Made by a program: the position numbers and the translations under genes. 64,000 bases of DNA from Verrucomicrobiota bacterium (GTDB lineage Bacteria > Verrucomicrobiota > Verrucomicrobiia > Limisphaerales > Pedosphaeraceae). The stretch spans positions 1-64,000 of the forward strand of contig JAJPHR010000037.1 in the NCBI GenBank assembly GCA_021325145.1. The letters are read 5' to 3'. The notes under the pieces are model-generated. The model saw nothing but the letters and a program-made list of their open reading frames with translations. It made no database searches and was not told where the DNA came from. This document shows positions 50,535-61,386 of this stretch, piece after piece (positions within the stretch are counted from its first letter, which is position 1; each line of letters opens with the position of its first letter).

Positions 50535-51826
50535 GGACGCCCTTTTGAATCATCATTGCCGAGGGCTTTCGAGATGGCCGCAAAAACCATTTCGGGCGGA
50601 AGATTTTCGAGGCACTCGATTTTTCCACGCTGGCTGATGAAGCAAGTTTCCCGGCTGCACGGGGCGCACGGCCAGGATTGCTGCACGACCGTGATTGAAC
50701 CCCAGACCTGGGTTTTTCCCTTCATCGCAAATGGACTGGCGTCCGGCCAATCATTCGGCCACGGTCCCCACTGTGAGGCTGGGGTCGGACCATAGAGCGC
50801 AATGGTCGGCGTTCCGACCGCCGCCGCGACATGAGTCGCGGCTGTGTCGATGCCAACAAAAGCGCGGCTGCCTTGGATGGCCGCGGCCAGTTGGCGCAGG
50901 GTGAAAGGTTGCGGGAGAGAATCCACCGTGCCGCCAGCCGCAATTTCGATGCGCCGGAATTGTTCCTCGTCTGCTTGTCCAGGCGAACGGGTGAACACCG
51001 CGCGCAGATTGGTCCGGGAACGAATCCGTTCGGCCAAACCGGCCCAGGCGGAGGCAGGCCAGTACTTGAACGACCGCCGGCTGTATGGATGAAGCAGGAC
51101 GTAGGGCTGTTCGCCCAAGTGCCGCCGGGCAAACGCGAGGTCTCCGGCGTTGCAATCGAAAACCACCCGCGGGATGGCCGGTATGCCGAGCGGTTCCAAT
51201 TGGGTCAACATCAACGGCACGATGTGCCTGCGGCCATCGAACATTCGGCAATGCCGCAGCAGGAGTTGCTTCCACCAGTCGCGGCGGGCGAGCGTGCGGA
51301 ATCCCAGGGCCTGGCGGCCGCAGGCAATGGAAAATGCCGCCGTCCGATCCGACCAACCCGTGCCGAGCGCGTAGTCGTAGCGGCGCCAAAGTTGGAGCAT
51401 CATGCCCAGGCCGGTGGAACCCGGAGACAGCGTGTGGATGCGCCGCACGTTCGGATTCTTTGCCAGCACTTCCTCCGTTCCCTTGAAAACCAGGTAGTCC
51501 ACTTGCGCGTGCGGCAAGTGCGTTTTGATTGACAGCGCCAGCGGAGTGGAGAGCAGCACGTCGCCGATGTATCGGAGACAGACGATCAGGAAGGTCGCAT
51601 GCTCGAGTGGCTGTCTTTCCGAAAGCTCGCCCTGGCCATTTGTGGGTTGGGGTAACTGACAGCTTAAGGTGCGAGCGGGCGGAAGCGGCGCGCGCCGCAA
51701 ATTTTTTCCTACGAGTAGGTCAAGCGCCCGCGTTGCCACCGTTCGTAGAGGGTGTGGCCGTATTGGCGGCGTTCCAGGGCGCTCCAGCGCGCCGTGCGCC
51801 GCTTGCGCTGGAACCGTTTTATCCAC
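50531..51826 (-). CDS. Glycosyltransferase family 9 (heptosyltransferase-like)
   Basis: 431 residues as given, but the first 39 or so overlap the upstream gene by 118 bases; a TTG start near 51700 or another site is possible. The GT9 fold is clear: FLIVCLRYIGDVLLSTPLA at the start of the N-terminal domain, VLLHPYSRRSFKYWPASAW and the conserved FVGIDTAATHVAAAVGTPTIALYGPT near the C-terminus. Relatives add heptose to the lipopolysaccharide core. With two GT2 proteins it probably builds a surface glycan. Confidence 0.9.
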   Translation of the reverse strand: MDKTVPAQAAHGALERPGTPPIRPHPLRTVATRALDLLVGKNLRRAPLPPARTLSCQLPQPTNGQGELSERQPLEHATFLIVCLRYIGDVLLSTPLALSIKTHLPHAQVDYLVFKGTEEVLAKNPNVRRIHTLSPGSTGLGMMLQLWRRYDYALGTGWSDRTAAFSIACGRQALGFRTLARRDWWKQLLLRHCRMFDGRRHIVPLMLTQLEPLGIPAIPRVVFDCNAGDLAFARRHLGEQPYVLLHPYSRRSFKYWPASAWAGLAERIRSRTNLRAVFTRSPGQADEEQFRRIEIAAGGTVDSLPQPFTLRQLAAAIQGSRAFVGIDTAATHVAAAVGTPTIALYGPTPASQWGPWPNDWPDASPFAMKGKTQVWGSITVVQQSWPCAPCSRETCFISQRGKIECLENLPPEMVFAAISKALGNDDSKGRP

Positions 51827-52701
51827 CGTTGGATTTGGTTAAGCCCCCACTTCTTGCGGAAGTATTGGCGGTTTTCCTCTTCATACGGCCCGTAGAGATT
51901 GACTTGACGGATGCATTTCTGGGTTACGGAACCAAAATGATGAATGAACGAACGCCCGGTCGTTCCCAACTTGAAACCCGCCTGGCGCGCCCGCTCGAAG
52001 AAATCCGTGTCCTCGAACACCCCGACGCGGAAATTCTCGTCGAACAGGCCGATGCGCTCGAACACCCGCCGCCGCACCATGAAGCAAACGCCATCCGCCA
52101 CATCGGGCCGCATGGCCCCGGCGGCGGATTCGACAAATTCCCGGGCGTACGATTCCAAATCATAGTTGAGCAGACCTTCGCGGATCGCCGGCGTCACGAT
52201 GTCCCATGCTTCCGTCTTCGCGGCGGTCAGCAAGCCTTCCAGCCAGCCCGCCGTCAGCACCACGTCGTTGTTCAGCACCACCACCCAATCCGCGCGGCAC
52301 GCGCGGACGCCCTGGTTCCAGGCGGCGGCACAACCGCAGTTTCGCGCATTGCTAATGACCGTGATGTCGGTGCGCGTGCTCAAATATTCCGCCGTGCCGT
52401 CCGTCGAACCGTTGTCGATCACGACCGTTCCCGCCCTCAGCCCGGTATGGCGCCGCAAGCTCTCCAGGCAAAGTTGCGTGCACTCGAGTTGATTGAACAC
52501 CGGGATTACGATTTCAACCAGCGGCGGATCCGCCGACTGATCGTTTCGCGTCCGGTTGGTCGCGCCCGCCAGCAGGGCTGGAACGGGTTCTTCCAGCAAC
52601 GCCACCGCGGATGAATCGGCAAAAGTTACGCCTTCTGCCAGATACTCAAGCGCCCGCACTCCCAGCGGGAAAGACTTTCTGTTATTATTAGGATCAAGCA
52701 C
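51709..52701 (-). CDS. Glycosyltransferase family 2
   Basis: 330 residues, GT-A fold: PPLVEIVIPVFNQLECTQLCLESL, VVIDNGSTDGTAEYL, NCGCAAAWNQGVRACRADWVVVLNNDV and later VGVFEDTDFFERARQAGFKLG. This is the rhamnosyltransferase/GT2 type that ends in a basic tail (RRQYGHTLYERWQRGRL). It is the promoter-proximal gene of the three-gene glycosyltransferase operon on the minus strand. The donor and acceptor sugars are unknown. Confidence 0.92.
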   Translation of the reverse strand: MLDPNNNRKSFPLGVRALEYLAEGVTFADSSAVALLEEPVPALLAGATNRTRNDQSADPPLVEIVIPVFNQLECTQLCLESLRRHTGLRAGTVVIDNGSTDGTAEYLSTRTDITVISNARNCGCAAAWNQGVRACRADWVVVLNNDVVLTAGWLEGLLTAAKTEAWDIVTPAIREGLLNYDLESYAREFVESAAGAMRPDVADGVCFMVRRRVFERIGLFDENFRVGVFEDTDFFERARQAGFKLGTTGRSFIHHFGSVTQKCIRQVNLYGPYEEENRQYFRKKWGLNQIQRWIKRFQRKRRTARWSALERRQYGHTLYERWQRGRLTYS

Positions 52702-53071
52702 GTCGTCATACCGAAGGGAACGGCTTGGCTCGCTTGGAGCATCCCTCCGGTCGGGCGGCGGCAGTTAGGTAACTACTTACGTCGCGCTGAGTTTAGCAAT
52801 TTGCCTTCATCTCACCATGGGGTTTTAACCTGAGATTAGCGCGACGGCAGAGCAATGGCGTGTTGCCGTGCGCGGGCCGGTGAGCGGGCCAACCCGGCAT
52901 GTAAAAAACAAATGGCACAATGGCTGATTCGAAACGTCCCAAAAACAATGCGGCGCATGCAACGGGATCGGACCCGCCTGGAGCCGGGAATCAGAAGCAA
53001 AATGCCCAAAGAAATTGTCGCTTCTGTTGCCCGGCAGAGTTTACAATGAACGCGGATTGGATTCATTCAAC
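52702..53071. other. Intergenic region between glycosyltransferases and cca
   Basis: The divergent gap holds GTCGCGCT at 52781-52788 and its complement AGCGCGAC at 52838-52845, a weak long-range inverted repeat. The 5' end of the cca frame upstream of 53072 reads as non-conserved sequence. Nothing else is evident. Confidence 0.45.
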
Positions 53072-54409
53072 ATGGCTTTGCGTGACACCGCCGCCGGGAT
53101 TGTGCGCCGTTTGCAAACGGCCGGGTTTGCCGCGTACTGGGTCGGCGGTTGCGTGCGCGATTATTTGTTGGGACGCGAGCCGCAGGATTATGACGTGGCC
53201 ACTTCCGCTGTCCCGGACCAGATCGAGGCGTTGTTTGCGCGCACGATTCCAGTCGGGCGCAAATTCGGCGTGATCATCGTGCTCGAAAACGGCCACGAAT
53301 TTCAGGTGGCCACCTTCCGGGCCGAAGCGGATTACCAGGATGGCCGTCACCCGGAACAGGTTACCTTCAGCAACGCGCAAGCTGACGCCAGCCGGCGCGA
53401 TTTCACTGTCAACGGCTTGTTCTACGATCCGGTTCGCGACGAACTGCATGACTGGGTGGGCGGCGAAGCGGATTTACGCGCGAAACTCCTGCGCACGATC
53501 GGTTCGCCGGACGAACGCTTCGCCGAGGACCATCTGCGCTTGCTGCGCGCCGTGCGCTTCGCCGCGCAGTTGGACTTCCAGGTCGAGGAGCGCACGTTCG
53601 CCGCGTTGCGGGCAAACGCGCCCAGCATTTCGACGGTGAGCGCGGAGCGGATTCGCGAGGAACTCATGAAGCTTTTCCGTCCGCCGCATGCCGCACGGGG
53701 GCTCGATCTGCTGCGGGACAGCGGTTTGCTGGAACAAGTGCTGCCGGAAATCGCCGCCATGATTCACTGCGACCAATCGCCCGATTACCATCCCGAAGGA
53801 ACCGTCTATAACCACGTCCGCCTGATGCTGTCTCAACTTCCTGCGGACGCGCCGGATGAACTGCCCTGGGCGGTGTTGCTCCATGACGTCGCCAAGCCCG
53901 TGACCGCCTCGCGAGACCCCCAGACCGGGAGCATCCATTTTTACGGTCATGAGAAAGTTGGCGCAGAAATGGCCGAGACACTGTTGCAGCGCTTGAAGTT
54001 TCCGCGCAAGGAAACCGACGCCATCGTCCAAGCGGTCCTCTATCATATGCAATTCAAGGACGTGAAGGACATGCGCAAATCCAGCGTGCGGCGGATGTTG
54101 ATGCGAGACACGTTCCCGCTGGAACTGGCCCTTCACCGGCTCGACTGCCTCGGCTCGCACCGAAACCTGGACCACTACGAATTCATGCTGGAACAAGCCA
54201 GGGAATTGGAACACCAGCCGCAAATCATTCCGCCGCTGCTGACCGGGAGCGATTTGATCGCGTTGGGCATGCGGCCCAGCCCCGCCATGGGCGCTCTCCT
54301 CGCCGAAATCCGCGAGAAGCAACTGCAGGACGAACTCAAGACCAGCGACGAAGCGCGGGAATGGGCGCGGCAAAAGCTTCGGGAAAACGCTAGTTCCGCG
54401 AGCGGGTGA
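53072..54409 (+). CDS. cca: CCA-adding tRNA nucleotidyltransferase
   Basis: 445 residues from the ATG at 53072 (MALRDTAAGIVRRLQ); the frame reaches back to 53015 without conservation. Class II signature GGCVRDYLLG at 25-34, DYDVATSA with Asp39 and Asp41 and VNGLFYDPVRDELHDWVGG are present, and an HD-like region (LLHDVAKP, HEKVGAEMA) follows. The enzyme adds or repairs the 3' CCA of tRNA. The HD part in relatives is a phosphohydrolase. No tRNA gene is nearby. Confidence 0.94.
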   Translation: MALRDTAAGIVRRLQTAGFAAYWVGGCVRDYLLGREPQDYDVATSAVPDQIEALFARTIPVGRKFGVIIVLENGHEFQVATFRAEADYQDGRHPEQVTFSNAQADASRRDFTVNGLFYDPVRDELHDWVGGEADLRAKLLRTIGSPDERFAEDHLRLLRAVRFAAQLDFQVEERTFAALRANAPSISTVSAERIREELMKLFRPPHAARGLDLLRDSGLLEQVLPEIAAMIHCDQSPDYHPEGTVYNHVRLMLSQLPADAPDELPWAVLLHDVAKPVTASRDPQTGSIHFYGHEKVGAEMAETLLQRLKFPRKETDAIVQAVLYHMQFKDVKDMRKSSVRRMLMRDTFPLELALHRLDCLGSHRNLDHYEFMLEQARELEHQPQIIPPLLTGSDLIALGMRPSPAMGALLAEIREKQLQDELKTSDEAREWARQKLRENASSASG

Positions 54410-55124
54410 TCGAAGCCGAAGGAGCAACTAATTCCGCCCTGGGCGCGCCAAAGCTTCCTTGCGACGGCGTGCAGCGCCGCTCCCGATCCACCCATGTCCC
54501 AATCACACCTCCGTCATTGGTTATTTGACATTCAGGCGTGACACGTCCTTTTTTACCCAACCGCCAGCCCATCAGGCACTTGCCTCAATGCCACCGTTTT
54601 TCACCACCCTGCCCACCCAAAAAAGAGGTTTAATTTGGTTTAATTTACTTTAATTCACCTTAATTTCTCGCCGGGCTTAATTCCCGATTGGGGCCGACGG
54701 CAACAATCCGCGTGTCATATTTTATGCTACACAAGAACCCGGACTTGGTTTGTTTCGGCCTGTTCAGGCTTGTTCCGCCTTGAACTCCGAAACTTGCTTT
54801 CGATTGTCAAAGAGCCTGCCCGGTTTGCTTCGAGTGCCCGTTTGGGCTCTCAACGGCGCCAGGCAAAAATCATCGGCGTCACGTTTAAACGTGTGTCGTT
54901 CGTTTCAGGATTCCCTCCGATCCTTCACCGTCACCCAGGATTAAAACACACCCTTTTACTAAAGGCAAATGAATTTTTCTTGCCAACCGTCCAAAGCGTG
55001 CGCAGTTCAACGCGATTAGGGCAAAACAATCATGGCGGGGGCACTGCCGTGGGGGGTGCGGATTTGCCCGTCAATGAGAGGCCATAAGTTCTTGAGTTCC
55101 ACCCATCCCTGGCTGATAATCGAG
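54410..55124. other. Intergenic region with second phased A/T repeat
   Basis: A 715-base gap between cca and the DUF1549 gene. It contains the phased array at 54629-54668. Short frames here do not look coding. An A/T-rich stretch around 54940-54985 may hold a promoter, but no convincing consensus boxes were found. Confidence 0.55.
54629..54668. repeat. Four-unit 10-bp phased A/T repeat, copy 2
   Basis: TTTAATTTGG, TTTAATTTAC, TTTAATTCAC and CTTAATTTCT, preceded by CCAAAAAAGAGG and followed by CGCCGGGC. It differs from copy 1 at 22738 mainly by exchange of the first two units, and the flanks are related. Confidence 0.8.
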
Positions 55125-57959
55125 ATGTCATCGAACATGAAGCTCAGCCCGGTCCACCCGTGCCGTTTAGCTCCGAAGCTGCGTCTTGCGCGCGGTGTTT
55201 CGGCACTGCGCGGTTGCGTGGCGCTGGCGTGGGCTGCCCTTTGGCTGGTTTCCGGTCAGCCGATTGACGGGGCGGAGACGGGAGCGTCCAAACCTGCGAC
55301 CCGGGACAATTGGTCGTTCAAAGCACCGGCCCGGCCGGAGTTGCCGCCGGTGAGGAACCGCAAGTGGGTGCGGAATGCCATCGATCGATTCATTCTCGCG
55401 CGGTTGGAGGAGGAGAAGCTGGAACCGTCACCGGAAGCGGACCGGATCACGCTGATTCGCCGATTGAGCCTCGACTTGACGGGTTTGCCGCCAACGCTCG
55501 CGGAGGTCGATGCGTTTGTGACTGATCGCCGGCCGGACGCGTACGAACGGGTGGTGGAGCGGTTGCTGGCGTCGGTCCATTACGGGGAACATTGGGGGCG
55601 TCACTGGCTGGATGCGGCGCGTTACGCGGACACGAACGGCTACGAGAAAGACCTGCCGCGCTCGATTTGGCCTTACCGGGATTGGGTAATCAATGCCTAC
55701 AATGCCGACCTGCCTTTCGATGAGTTCGCGATTGAACAAATGGCGGGCGATCTGCTCCCCAATGCCACGATCGAGCAGCGCGTCGCCACGGGGTTCCATC
55801 GCAACTCGATGGTGAACGAAGAAGGTGGCGTCGATCCGGAGGAGTTTCGAGTCGCGGCGATCATCAATCGCGTGGAAACCACAGGCAAGGCCTTCCTGGG
55901 TCTGACGATCAATTGTGCCCAATGCCATAACCACAAGTACGACCCGATCTCGCAAAAGGAGTACTACCAATTCTTCGCCTTCCTGAACAGTGATGACGAG
56001 CCGCTGCTCGACGTGCCCAGCCAGGCGCAATTAATCAAGCGCAAGGAAATTCTCGATCAGATCGGAAAGATCGAAGACGAACTGCTTGCCAAGGACCCTG
56101 AACTCAAGACCCGCCAGGCGGCATGGGAAGATGATCTGCGCGATGAGACGGTCAATTGGCATGTGCTGGAACCGGTGAATTACTATGGCGCGGTCGGGAC
56201 GAAGTTCACGCGCTTGAGCGATGAATCATTGCTGGCGACCGCCTCCAACCCGGGGAGTTCGACCTATACCGTCACAGTCAAACCGCAACTCAAGGACATT
56301 ACCGGTTTTCGGCTGGAGGCCTTGACGGATCCAAACCTGCCGCACAACGGACCTGGACGCACCGCGCATGGCAACTTCGTGCTGACTGAATTCCGCGTGG
56401 ACCTGATTTCGCCGGATGGGCAAACCACGAACCAGGTGCCGCTGCAAAATGCCACGGCCGATTTCGAACAACCCGGCTTTCCCGCAGCCGACGCCATCAA
56501 CGGCAAGGCCGACGCCAAACACGGCTGGGCCATCGACGCCGGGCCGGGCCGGATCAACCAGGACCGCAAGGCGGTGTTTGAAACGAAGCAGAACGTGCAC
56601 CTGGCGGAGGGCAGCATGTTGCTGTTCACGCTGAAACAGGCTTTTGGCACCGAGCACACCCTCGGACGTTTCCGGCTCGCGGCAACTTCGCAGGCGGAGC
56701 ATCCCATCCGCGCGGACCCGCTGGCAGCAAAGTTGCGGCAAATTCTCGACCTTGCGGTGGACCAGCGCACGCCACAGCAGCGGCGTGAGTTATTCAGCTT
56801 CTATCGAACGGTTGACTCCAAATGCGCGGAGGCCAACAAACAAATCGCCGACCTGATGAACGGCTGGCCGCAAGCGGACACCACGCTCGTGCTGGCCTCG
56901 CGCCAGGAACCGCGTGAAACCCACATCTTCAAGCGCGGCGATTTCCGCAATCCGCTCGAGGCGGTCTCGCCGGACGTGCCCGCGTTCCTGCCGCCGCTGC
57001 CCGCGGGCGAACCGCGCAACCGGCTGACGCTCGCGAAATGGATCGTGAGCGAAAAAAATCCGCTCACCGCGCGCGTCATCATGAATCGCTTTTGGCAGGC
57101 GTATTTCGGGCGTGGTTTGGTGGTGACGGCGGAGGATTTCGGGACCCAGGGCGACAAACCGTCGCATCCAGAGCTGCTGGACTGGCTGGCGTGTGAATTC
57201 ATGGCGCGCGGGTGGAGCATGAAAGCGATGCACCGATTGATTGTTGAATCAGCGACCTACCGGCAAGCGTCCAAGGTAAGTCCGGAACTCTATGCCAAAG
57301 ACCAATACAATCGCTGGCTGGCGCGCGGACCGCGTTTCCGGGTGGAAGCGGAAACGGTGCGGGACATCGCGCTGTCCGCCAGCGGCTTGCTCAGCGCGAA
57401 GGTCGGCGGGCCGAGCGTTTATCCGCCGATCCCCGATGGCGTGCTCAATCTGGGCTATGGTGCGCCGATGAAATGGGAAACGAGCACCGGCGAAGATCGT
57501 TACCGGCGCGGGCTGTACACGTTTTGGAAACGGACCGTGCCGTATCCCGGCCTTTCGATCTTCGACGCGCCGAACGCGGACACCGCGTGTGTGCGACGGG
57601 TGATGTCGGACACGCCGTTGCAGGCGCTGACCACGCTGAACGACACGGTGTTTCACGAAGCCGCGCAGGCACTGGCCTTGCGCGCTTGGAAGGAAGGCGG
57701 CAAGACGGATCGCGACCGGGCCGCGTACGCCTTCCGGCTTTGCACCAGCCGCGAACCGGACGCCAAAGAGTTGGAAGGCGTATTGAAACTGGTGCGGGAG
57801 AAGGAACAGTATTTTGAAAACCGCACGGCGGCGGCCGTTCAGATCGCGTCGCCGGACCGGCAGAATCCCCCGGAGGATGTGAACTTGCATGCGGTGGCGG
57901 CGTGGACGCTGGCGGCGCGGGTGTTGCTGAATTTGGATGAGACGATTACGAAACAATAG
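55125..57959 (+). CDS. DUF1549/DUF1553 exported protein
   Basis: 944 residues from the ATG at 55125; an ATG at 55137 is equally possible. A signal peptide is likely ([16 protein letters not shown]). DUF1549 covers about residues 60-280 ([60 protein letters not shown]), with a CxxCH motif; DUF1553 follows near the C-terminus ([31 protein letters not shown]). No separate N-terminal cytochrome c domain is present. It forms a pair with the DUF1501 protein 2 bases downstream, typical of planctomycetes and verrucomicrobia; the function is probably linked to polysaccharide use, but this is not established. Confidence 0.9.
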   Translation: MSSNMKLSPVHPCRLAPKLRLARGVSALRGCVALAWAALWLVSGQPIDGAETGASKPATRDNWSFKAPARPELPPVRNRKWVRNAIDRFILARLEEEKLEPSPEADRITLIRRLSLDLTGLPPTLAEVDAFVTDRRPDAYERVVERLLASVHYGEHWGRHWLDAARYADTNGYEKDLPRSIWPYRDWVINAYNADLPFDEFAIEQMAGDLLPNATIEQRVATGFHRNSMVNEEGGVDPEEFRVAAIINRVETTGKAFLGLTINCAQCHNHKYDPISQKEYYQFFAFLNSDDEPLLDVPSQAQLIKRKEILDQIGKIEDELLAKDPELKTRQAAWEDDLRDETVNWHVLEPVNYYGAVGTKFTRLSDESLLATASNPGSSTYTVTVKPQLKDITGFRLEALTDPNLPHNGPGRTAHGNFVLTEFRVDLISPDGQTTNQVPLQNATADFEQPGFPAADAINGKADAKHGWAIDAGPGRINQDRKAVFETKQNVHLAEGSMLLFTLKQAFGTEHTLGRFRLAATSQAEHPIRADPLAAKLRQILDLAVDQRTPQQRRELFSFYRTVDSKCAEANKQIADLMNGWPQADTTLVLASRQEPRETHIFKRGDFRNPLEAVSPDVPAFLPPLPAGEPRNRLTLAKWIVSEKNPLTARVIMNRFWQAYFGRGLVVTAEDFGTQGDKPSHPELLDWLACEFMARGWSMKAMHRLIVESATYRQASKVSPELYAKDQYNRWLARGPRFRVEAETVRDIALSASGLLSAKVGGPSVYPPIPDGVLNLGYGAPMKWETSTGEDRYRRGLYTFWKRTVPYPGLSIFDAPNADTACVRRVMSDTPLQALTTLNDTVFHEAAQALALRAWKEGGKTDRDRAAYAFRLCTSREPDAKELEGVLKLVREKEQYFENRTAAAVQIASPDRQNPPEDVNLHAVAAWTLAARVLLNLDETITKQ

Positions 57960-57961
57960 CC

Positions 57962-59416
57962 ATGAACTACCGCGAAGAAATCAATGCTGAGGCCAGAAAG
58001 ATTCTTACCCGCCGCCATTTCTTCCGTGATTGCGGCGTGGGGTTGGGGGCGATTGCGCTGGGTTCGTTGCTGAACGATAACCGGGTTTTCGCGGCGACTT
58101 CGCAGCCGCAGAGCACTGATCCATTGACGCCGAAGCCACCGCATTTTGCGCCGAAGGCGAAGCGGGTGATTTACCTGTTCCAGGCGGGCGCGCCGAGTCA
58201 GTTGGACCTGTTCGACTACAAGCCGACGCTGGCGAAGTACGACGGGCACCCGGTGCCGGCAGAGTTGGTGAAAGATCAGCGGTATGCGTTCATTCCGCGG
58301 GACGCGGCGTTGTTCGCCAGCACGTTAAAATTTTCCCGTCACGGCCAGTGTGGCGCGGAGCTTTCCGAAGTCCTGCCGCACCTCGCGGAAGTGGCGGATA
58401 ACATCGCCATCGTGAAGTCGATGACCACGGATGCGTTCAACCACGCGCCGGCACAGATTTTCATGAACACGGGCGCGACGCAATTCGGGCGTCCCAGCAT
58501 GGGCTCGTGGGTGACTTACGGCCTGGGCAGCGAATCGCAATCGCTGCCGGGTTTTGTGGTGCTCAGTTCCGCGGGCGGCACGAGTGGCGGCGCTTCGAAT
58601 TGGGGCTGCGGTTTTTTGCCGACGGTTTTTCAGGGCGTGCCCTTCCGCCGCAGCGGCGATCCCATCCTGAGCCTTTCGAACCCGGCGGGCATCACCCGCG
58701 AGATTCAGCGCGAGTCGCTGGACTTGCTCAAGGAACTCAACCAGCACCATCTCGATGAAGTTGGCGACCCGGAAATCGCGACCCGCATCAATGCCTTCGA
58801 GATGGCGTATCGCATGCAGGCGAGCGCACCCGAACTGATGGACATTGGAAAAGAGTCGCCGGCGACGCTGGAAATGTATGGCGCGGAGCCGGGCAAGAGT
58901 TCCTTCGCGAACAATTGCCTGCTGGCGCGCCGGTTGGTGGAACGCGGCGTGCGGTTCGTGCAGCTTTACCATGAAGCGTGGGACCATCACAGCGAGGTCA
59001 TCAAGGGAGTGAAGGCTCAGTGTGGCCAGACTGACAAACCCGCCGCGGCTCTGGTCAAGGACCTGAAGCAGCGCGGACTGCTCGACGAGACGCTGGTCAT
59101 TTGGGGCGGGGAGTTCGGGCGCACACCGATGGTGGAAACAAACGAAGCCGCCGGCCGGAAAATGGGGCGCGACCATCATCCGCAGGCGTTCACGATGTGG
59201 CTGGCGGGCGGGGGCGTTAAACCGGGTTTGACCCTGGGCCAGACGGACGAGTTCGGTTTCCACATCGTCGAAGACCGGGTTCATGTGCACGACCTGCATG
59301 CGACCATTCTGCATTTGCTCGGTTTCGATCACACGAAGCTGACCTACAAATTCCAGGGCCGGAACTTCCGGCTGACGGATGTGGAGGGAGAATTGGTGAA
59401 TAAATTGCTTGTGTAA
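57962..59416 (+). CDS. DUF1501 protein, Tat-exported
   Basis: 484 residues with a twin-arginine signal ([27 protein letters not shown]). The DUF1501 fold, a relative of sulfatases and alkaline phosphatases, is visible in [58 protein letters not shown] and [11 protein letters not shown], and ends with [34 protein letters not shown]. It starts 2 bases after the DUF1549 gene and is almost certainly cotranscribed. The pair probably acts in the periplasm or at the surface on an extracellular substrate. Confidence 0.92.
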   Translation: MNYREEINAEARKILTRRHFFRDCGVGLGAIALGSLLNDNRVFAATSQPQSTDPLTPKPPHFAPKAKRVIYLFQAGAPSQLDLFDYKPTLAKYDGHPVPAELVKDQRYAFIPRDAALFASTLKFSRHGQCGAELSEVLPHLAEVADNIAIVKSMTTDAFNHAPAQIFMNTGATQFGRPSMGSWVTYGLGSESQSLPGFVVLSSAGGTSGGASNWGCGFLPTVFQGVPFRRSGDPILSLSNPAGITREIQRESLDLLKELNQHHLDEVGDPEIATRINAFEMAYRMQASAPELMDIGKESPATLEMYGAEPGKSSFANNCLLARRLVERGVRFVQLYHEAWDHHSEVIKGVKAQCGQTDKPAAALVKDLKQRGLLDETLVIWGGEFGRTPMVETNEAAGRKMGRDHHPQAFTMWLAGGGVKPGLTLGQTDEFGFHIVEDRVHVHDLHATILHLLGFDHTKLTYKFQGRNFRLTDVEGELVNKLLV

Positions 59417-59574
59417 TCGCCGGACCGGATCGCCTCCAATGGCGGCTCCGCGAATCCCGTCCGGACCCGCGCCAAAATTCAAGCCCAATCGCTCGTTCTG
59501 ACGAAGAAATTCTTCTGATTGCTGGTTGCACTCCCGCGCAAAATCCGGCACAACGCCCGTCCGTCTTTTGATTT

Positions 59575-60252
59575 ATGAAAAAAGAAACAACGAAATCGAC
59601 CGAAATGCAGTTGCTGGATTTGCTGAAACGGGTGTTGCCCAAGGCAACCCACGACGCCCAACTGGCCGGAAAAATTTATCAGGCCATCGAAACGGAACTC
59701 AAGGCCAAGGCCCGCGTGGCCGCCTTCGAAAAGTTTTGCGGCAAGGTGGAGTTGCCCAACCTCGAACCCAAGACCATCGATGATGTGAAACTTCAGTTGG
59801 CCGCGTCGTTCGGCGACGGTGACGTGACGGTCAAGCCCAACAAGAAGGACAAGACGTTGATGGTGGAGGTTTCGTTGCCCGATGGGCAGTTCACAAGTGA
59901 AATCAAGGTCGGGGCGGTGGCGGCTCCGGCGGGTGATGACGAGCAGGAGATCACGCTCAAGTTTGCGCCTTTTCCCGTGTGCATGCCGGGCGACAAGGAC
60001 TTGGTTTGGCTCCTGGCCCGGCGCGAAAACATATCGCCGGAAGAAGGCGGAATCGCACTCTCGAAAATCGAGGAGGAATTCTGGGCCTCCAAGACGGGTC
60101 AAAAGCTTCTACGTGACCGGGTGGACAGAAGTTTTCCGGAATTCATCGCCCGCGTTCCAGCCGGCTTGTTGAGCGAGGCGGGCCTGAAGCGCCATTACAA
60201 GACGCCGGAACCAATCAAAGCGCTGCGAGGCAACACGAAAAGCCGGGGTTGA
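59575..60252 (+). CDS. Hypothetical protein of unknown function
   Basis: 225 residues, with no signal peptide or membrane segment. Amino acids 1-60 are strongly helical and charged (LLDLLKRVLPKATHDAQLAG, AFEKFCGKVELPNLEP); the middle holds alternating beta-like segments (DVTVKPNKKDKTLMVEVSLPDGQ); then KFAPFPVCMPGDKDLVWLLA and a helical, basic tail (RHYKTPEPIKALRGNTKSRG). I could not connect it to a known family. It lies 158 bases after the DUF1501 gene on the same strand. Confidence 0.7.
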   Translation: MKKETTKSTEMQLLDLLKRVLPKATHDAQLAGKIYQAIETELKAKARVAAFEKFCGKVELPNLEPKTIDDVKLQLAASFGDGDVTVKPNKKDKTLMVEVSLPDGQFTSEIKVGAVAAPAGDDEQEITLKFAPFPVCMPGDKDLVWLLARRENISPEEGGIALSKIEEEFWASKTGQKLLRDRVDRSFPEFIARVPAGLLSEAGLKRHYKTPEPIKALRGNTKSRG

Positions 60253-60350
60253 ATTGGCCGCCCTATTTTGCGGTGATACGGCCTGGAGATGAGGTTGACG
60301 GAAACTGAGTTAATCGCGCACATTCTTCCGTCGGCTGCCAACTGCCGCCC

Positions 60351-61343
60351 ATGTCAACCGTAGCCAATGTTCGCATTCACGCCAGCCAGTTCCCCGCGGC
60401 GGCGCGGGAGGATTTGCTGCGCTCCCTGCGCACCCGGCAGGTCAACCACAAGTTTCATTATGACAGCCTGAAGCAAACGCAGAAATGGCTGGCCTTGCAC
60501 CAGGCTTATTCCCCATCGCGGGCGGACGAGGATTGCATCGCGATTTACGAACGAAGTTTTGAGGCGGCAGTCGATGGCATCAAGACGCCGGCGGTTCATT
60601 TGGTCGGGCTGGGTTGCGGCGGCGGGCAAAAGGATACGCGTCTTTTGCGCCGGCTGGGCGAACGTGACAAAAAGATCACGTACACTCCCTCGGACGTAAG
60701 TGTGGCGATGGTGTTGGTGGCGCGGGCCGCGGCGCTATCGGCGATCGAGGCGCGAGATTGTCATCCGCTGGTTTGTGATCTCGCGGCCGCCGATGACCTC
60801 GCAAACTTTTTGGGGGAATATCCCGAACCGGCCGCCGCGCGATTGGTGACCTTCTTTGGGATGATCCCGAATTTCGAGCCGCAAATGATTTTGCCCCGGC
60901 TGGCGGGATTGTTGCGGGCGGGCGATTTCCTGCTTTTTAGCGCCAATCTTGCTCCGGGAATAGATTACGCGGCGGGTGTGCGACAGATCCTGCCGCTCTA
61001 TGATAACCGCCTGACGCGGGATTGGCTGATGACATTTCTGGTTGATTTGGGCGTCGAGGTGTCGGATGGCGAATTGCGGTTCGGGATTGAAGATGATCCA
61101 GCGGGAAGCGGGCTCAAACGGGTCGCGGCGCATTTCCATTTCGCGCGGTCGCGCCGGGTGGAGGTGGACACGGAGGCGTTTGAATTCAGAGCGGGCGAAT
61201 CCGTGCGGCTGTTTTTTTCTTATCGGCATACGCCGGAGAAAGTTCGCGCGCTGCTTGAGCCACATGGCCTGAGCGTCCTCCAGCAATGGATTGCGAAATC
61301 GGAAGAGGAAGGGGTGTTCCTGTGCCAGGCGAGGCGGCGCTGA
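60351..61343 (+). CDS. EgtD-like SAM-dependent methyltransferase
   Basis: 330 residues. The SAM site is VHLVGLGCGGGQKDTRLLRRLG, followed by YTPSDVSVAMVLVA and RLVTFFGMIPNFEPQMILPRL, which fits the histidine-specific methyltransferase (EgtD) fold. The C-terminal part (FFSYRHTPEKVRALLEPHGLSVLQQW) matches the EgtD tail. In ergothioneine synthesis EgtD trimethylates histidine, but no EgtB gene is adjacent, and substrate specificity cannot be judged without the histidine-pocket residues. The N-terminus shows HYDSLKQTQKW, also EgtD-like. Confidence 0.7.
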   Translation: MSTVANVRIHASQFPAAAREDLLRSLRTRQVNHKFHYDSLKQTQKWLALHQAYSPSRADEDCIAIYERSFEAAVDGIKTPAVHLVGLGCGGGQKDTRLLRRLGERDKKITYTPSDVSVAMVLVARAAALSAIEARDCHPLVCDLAAADDLANFLGEYPEPAAARLVTFFGMIPNFEPQMILPRLAGLLRAGDFLLFSANLAPGIDYAAGVRQILPLYDNRLTRDWLMTFLVDLGVEVSDGELRFGIEDDPAGSGLKRVAAHFHFARSRRVEVDTEAFEFRAGESVRLFFSYRHTPEKVRALLEPHGLSVLQQWIAKSEEEGVFLCQARRR

Positions 61344-61386
61344 ATTGAAATCAGAAATCCGAAGTCTGCGGATTGCTTGCGCTGTG

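Noticed and set aside
52781..52845. GTCGCGCT/AGCGCGAC pair as an operator or insertion boundary
   Set aside because: The arms are only 8 bases and about 50 bases apart, which is expected by chance at this base composition.
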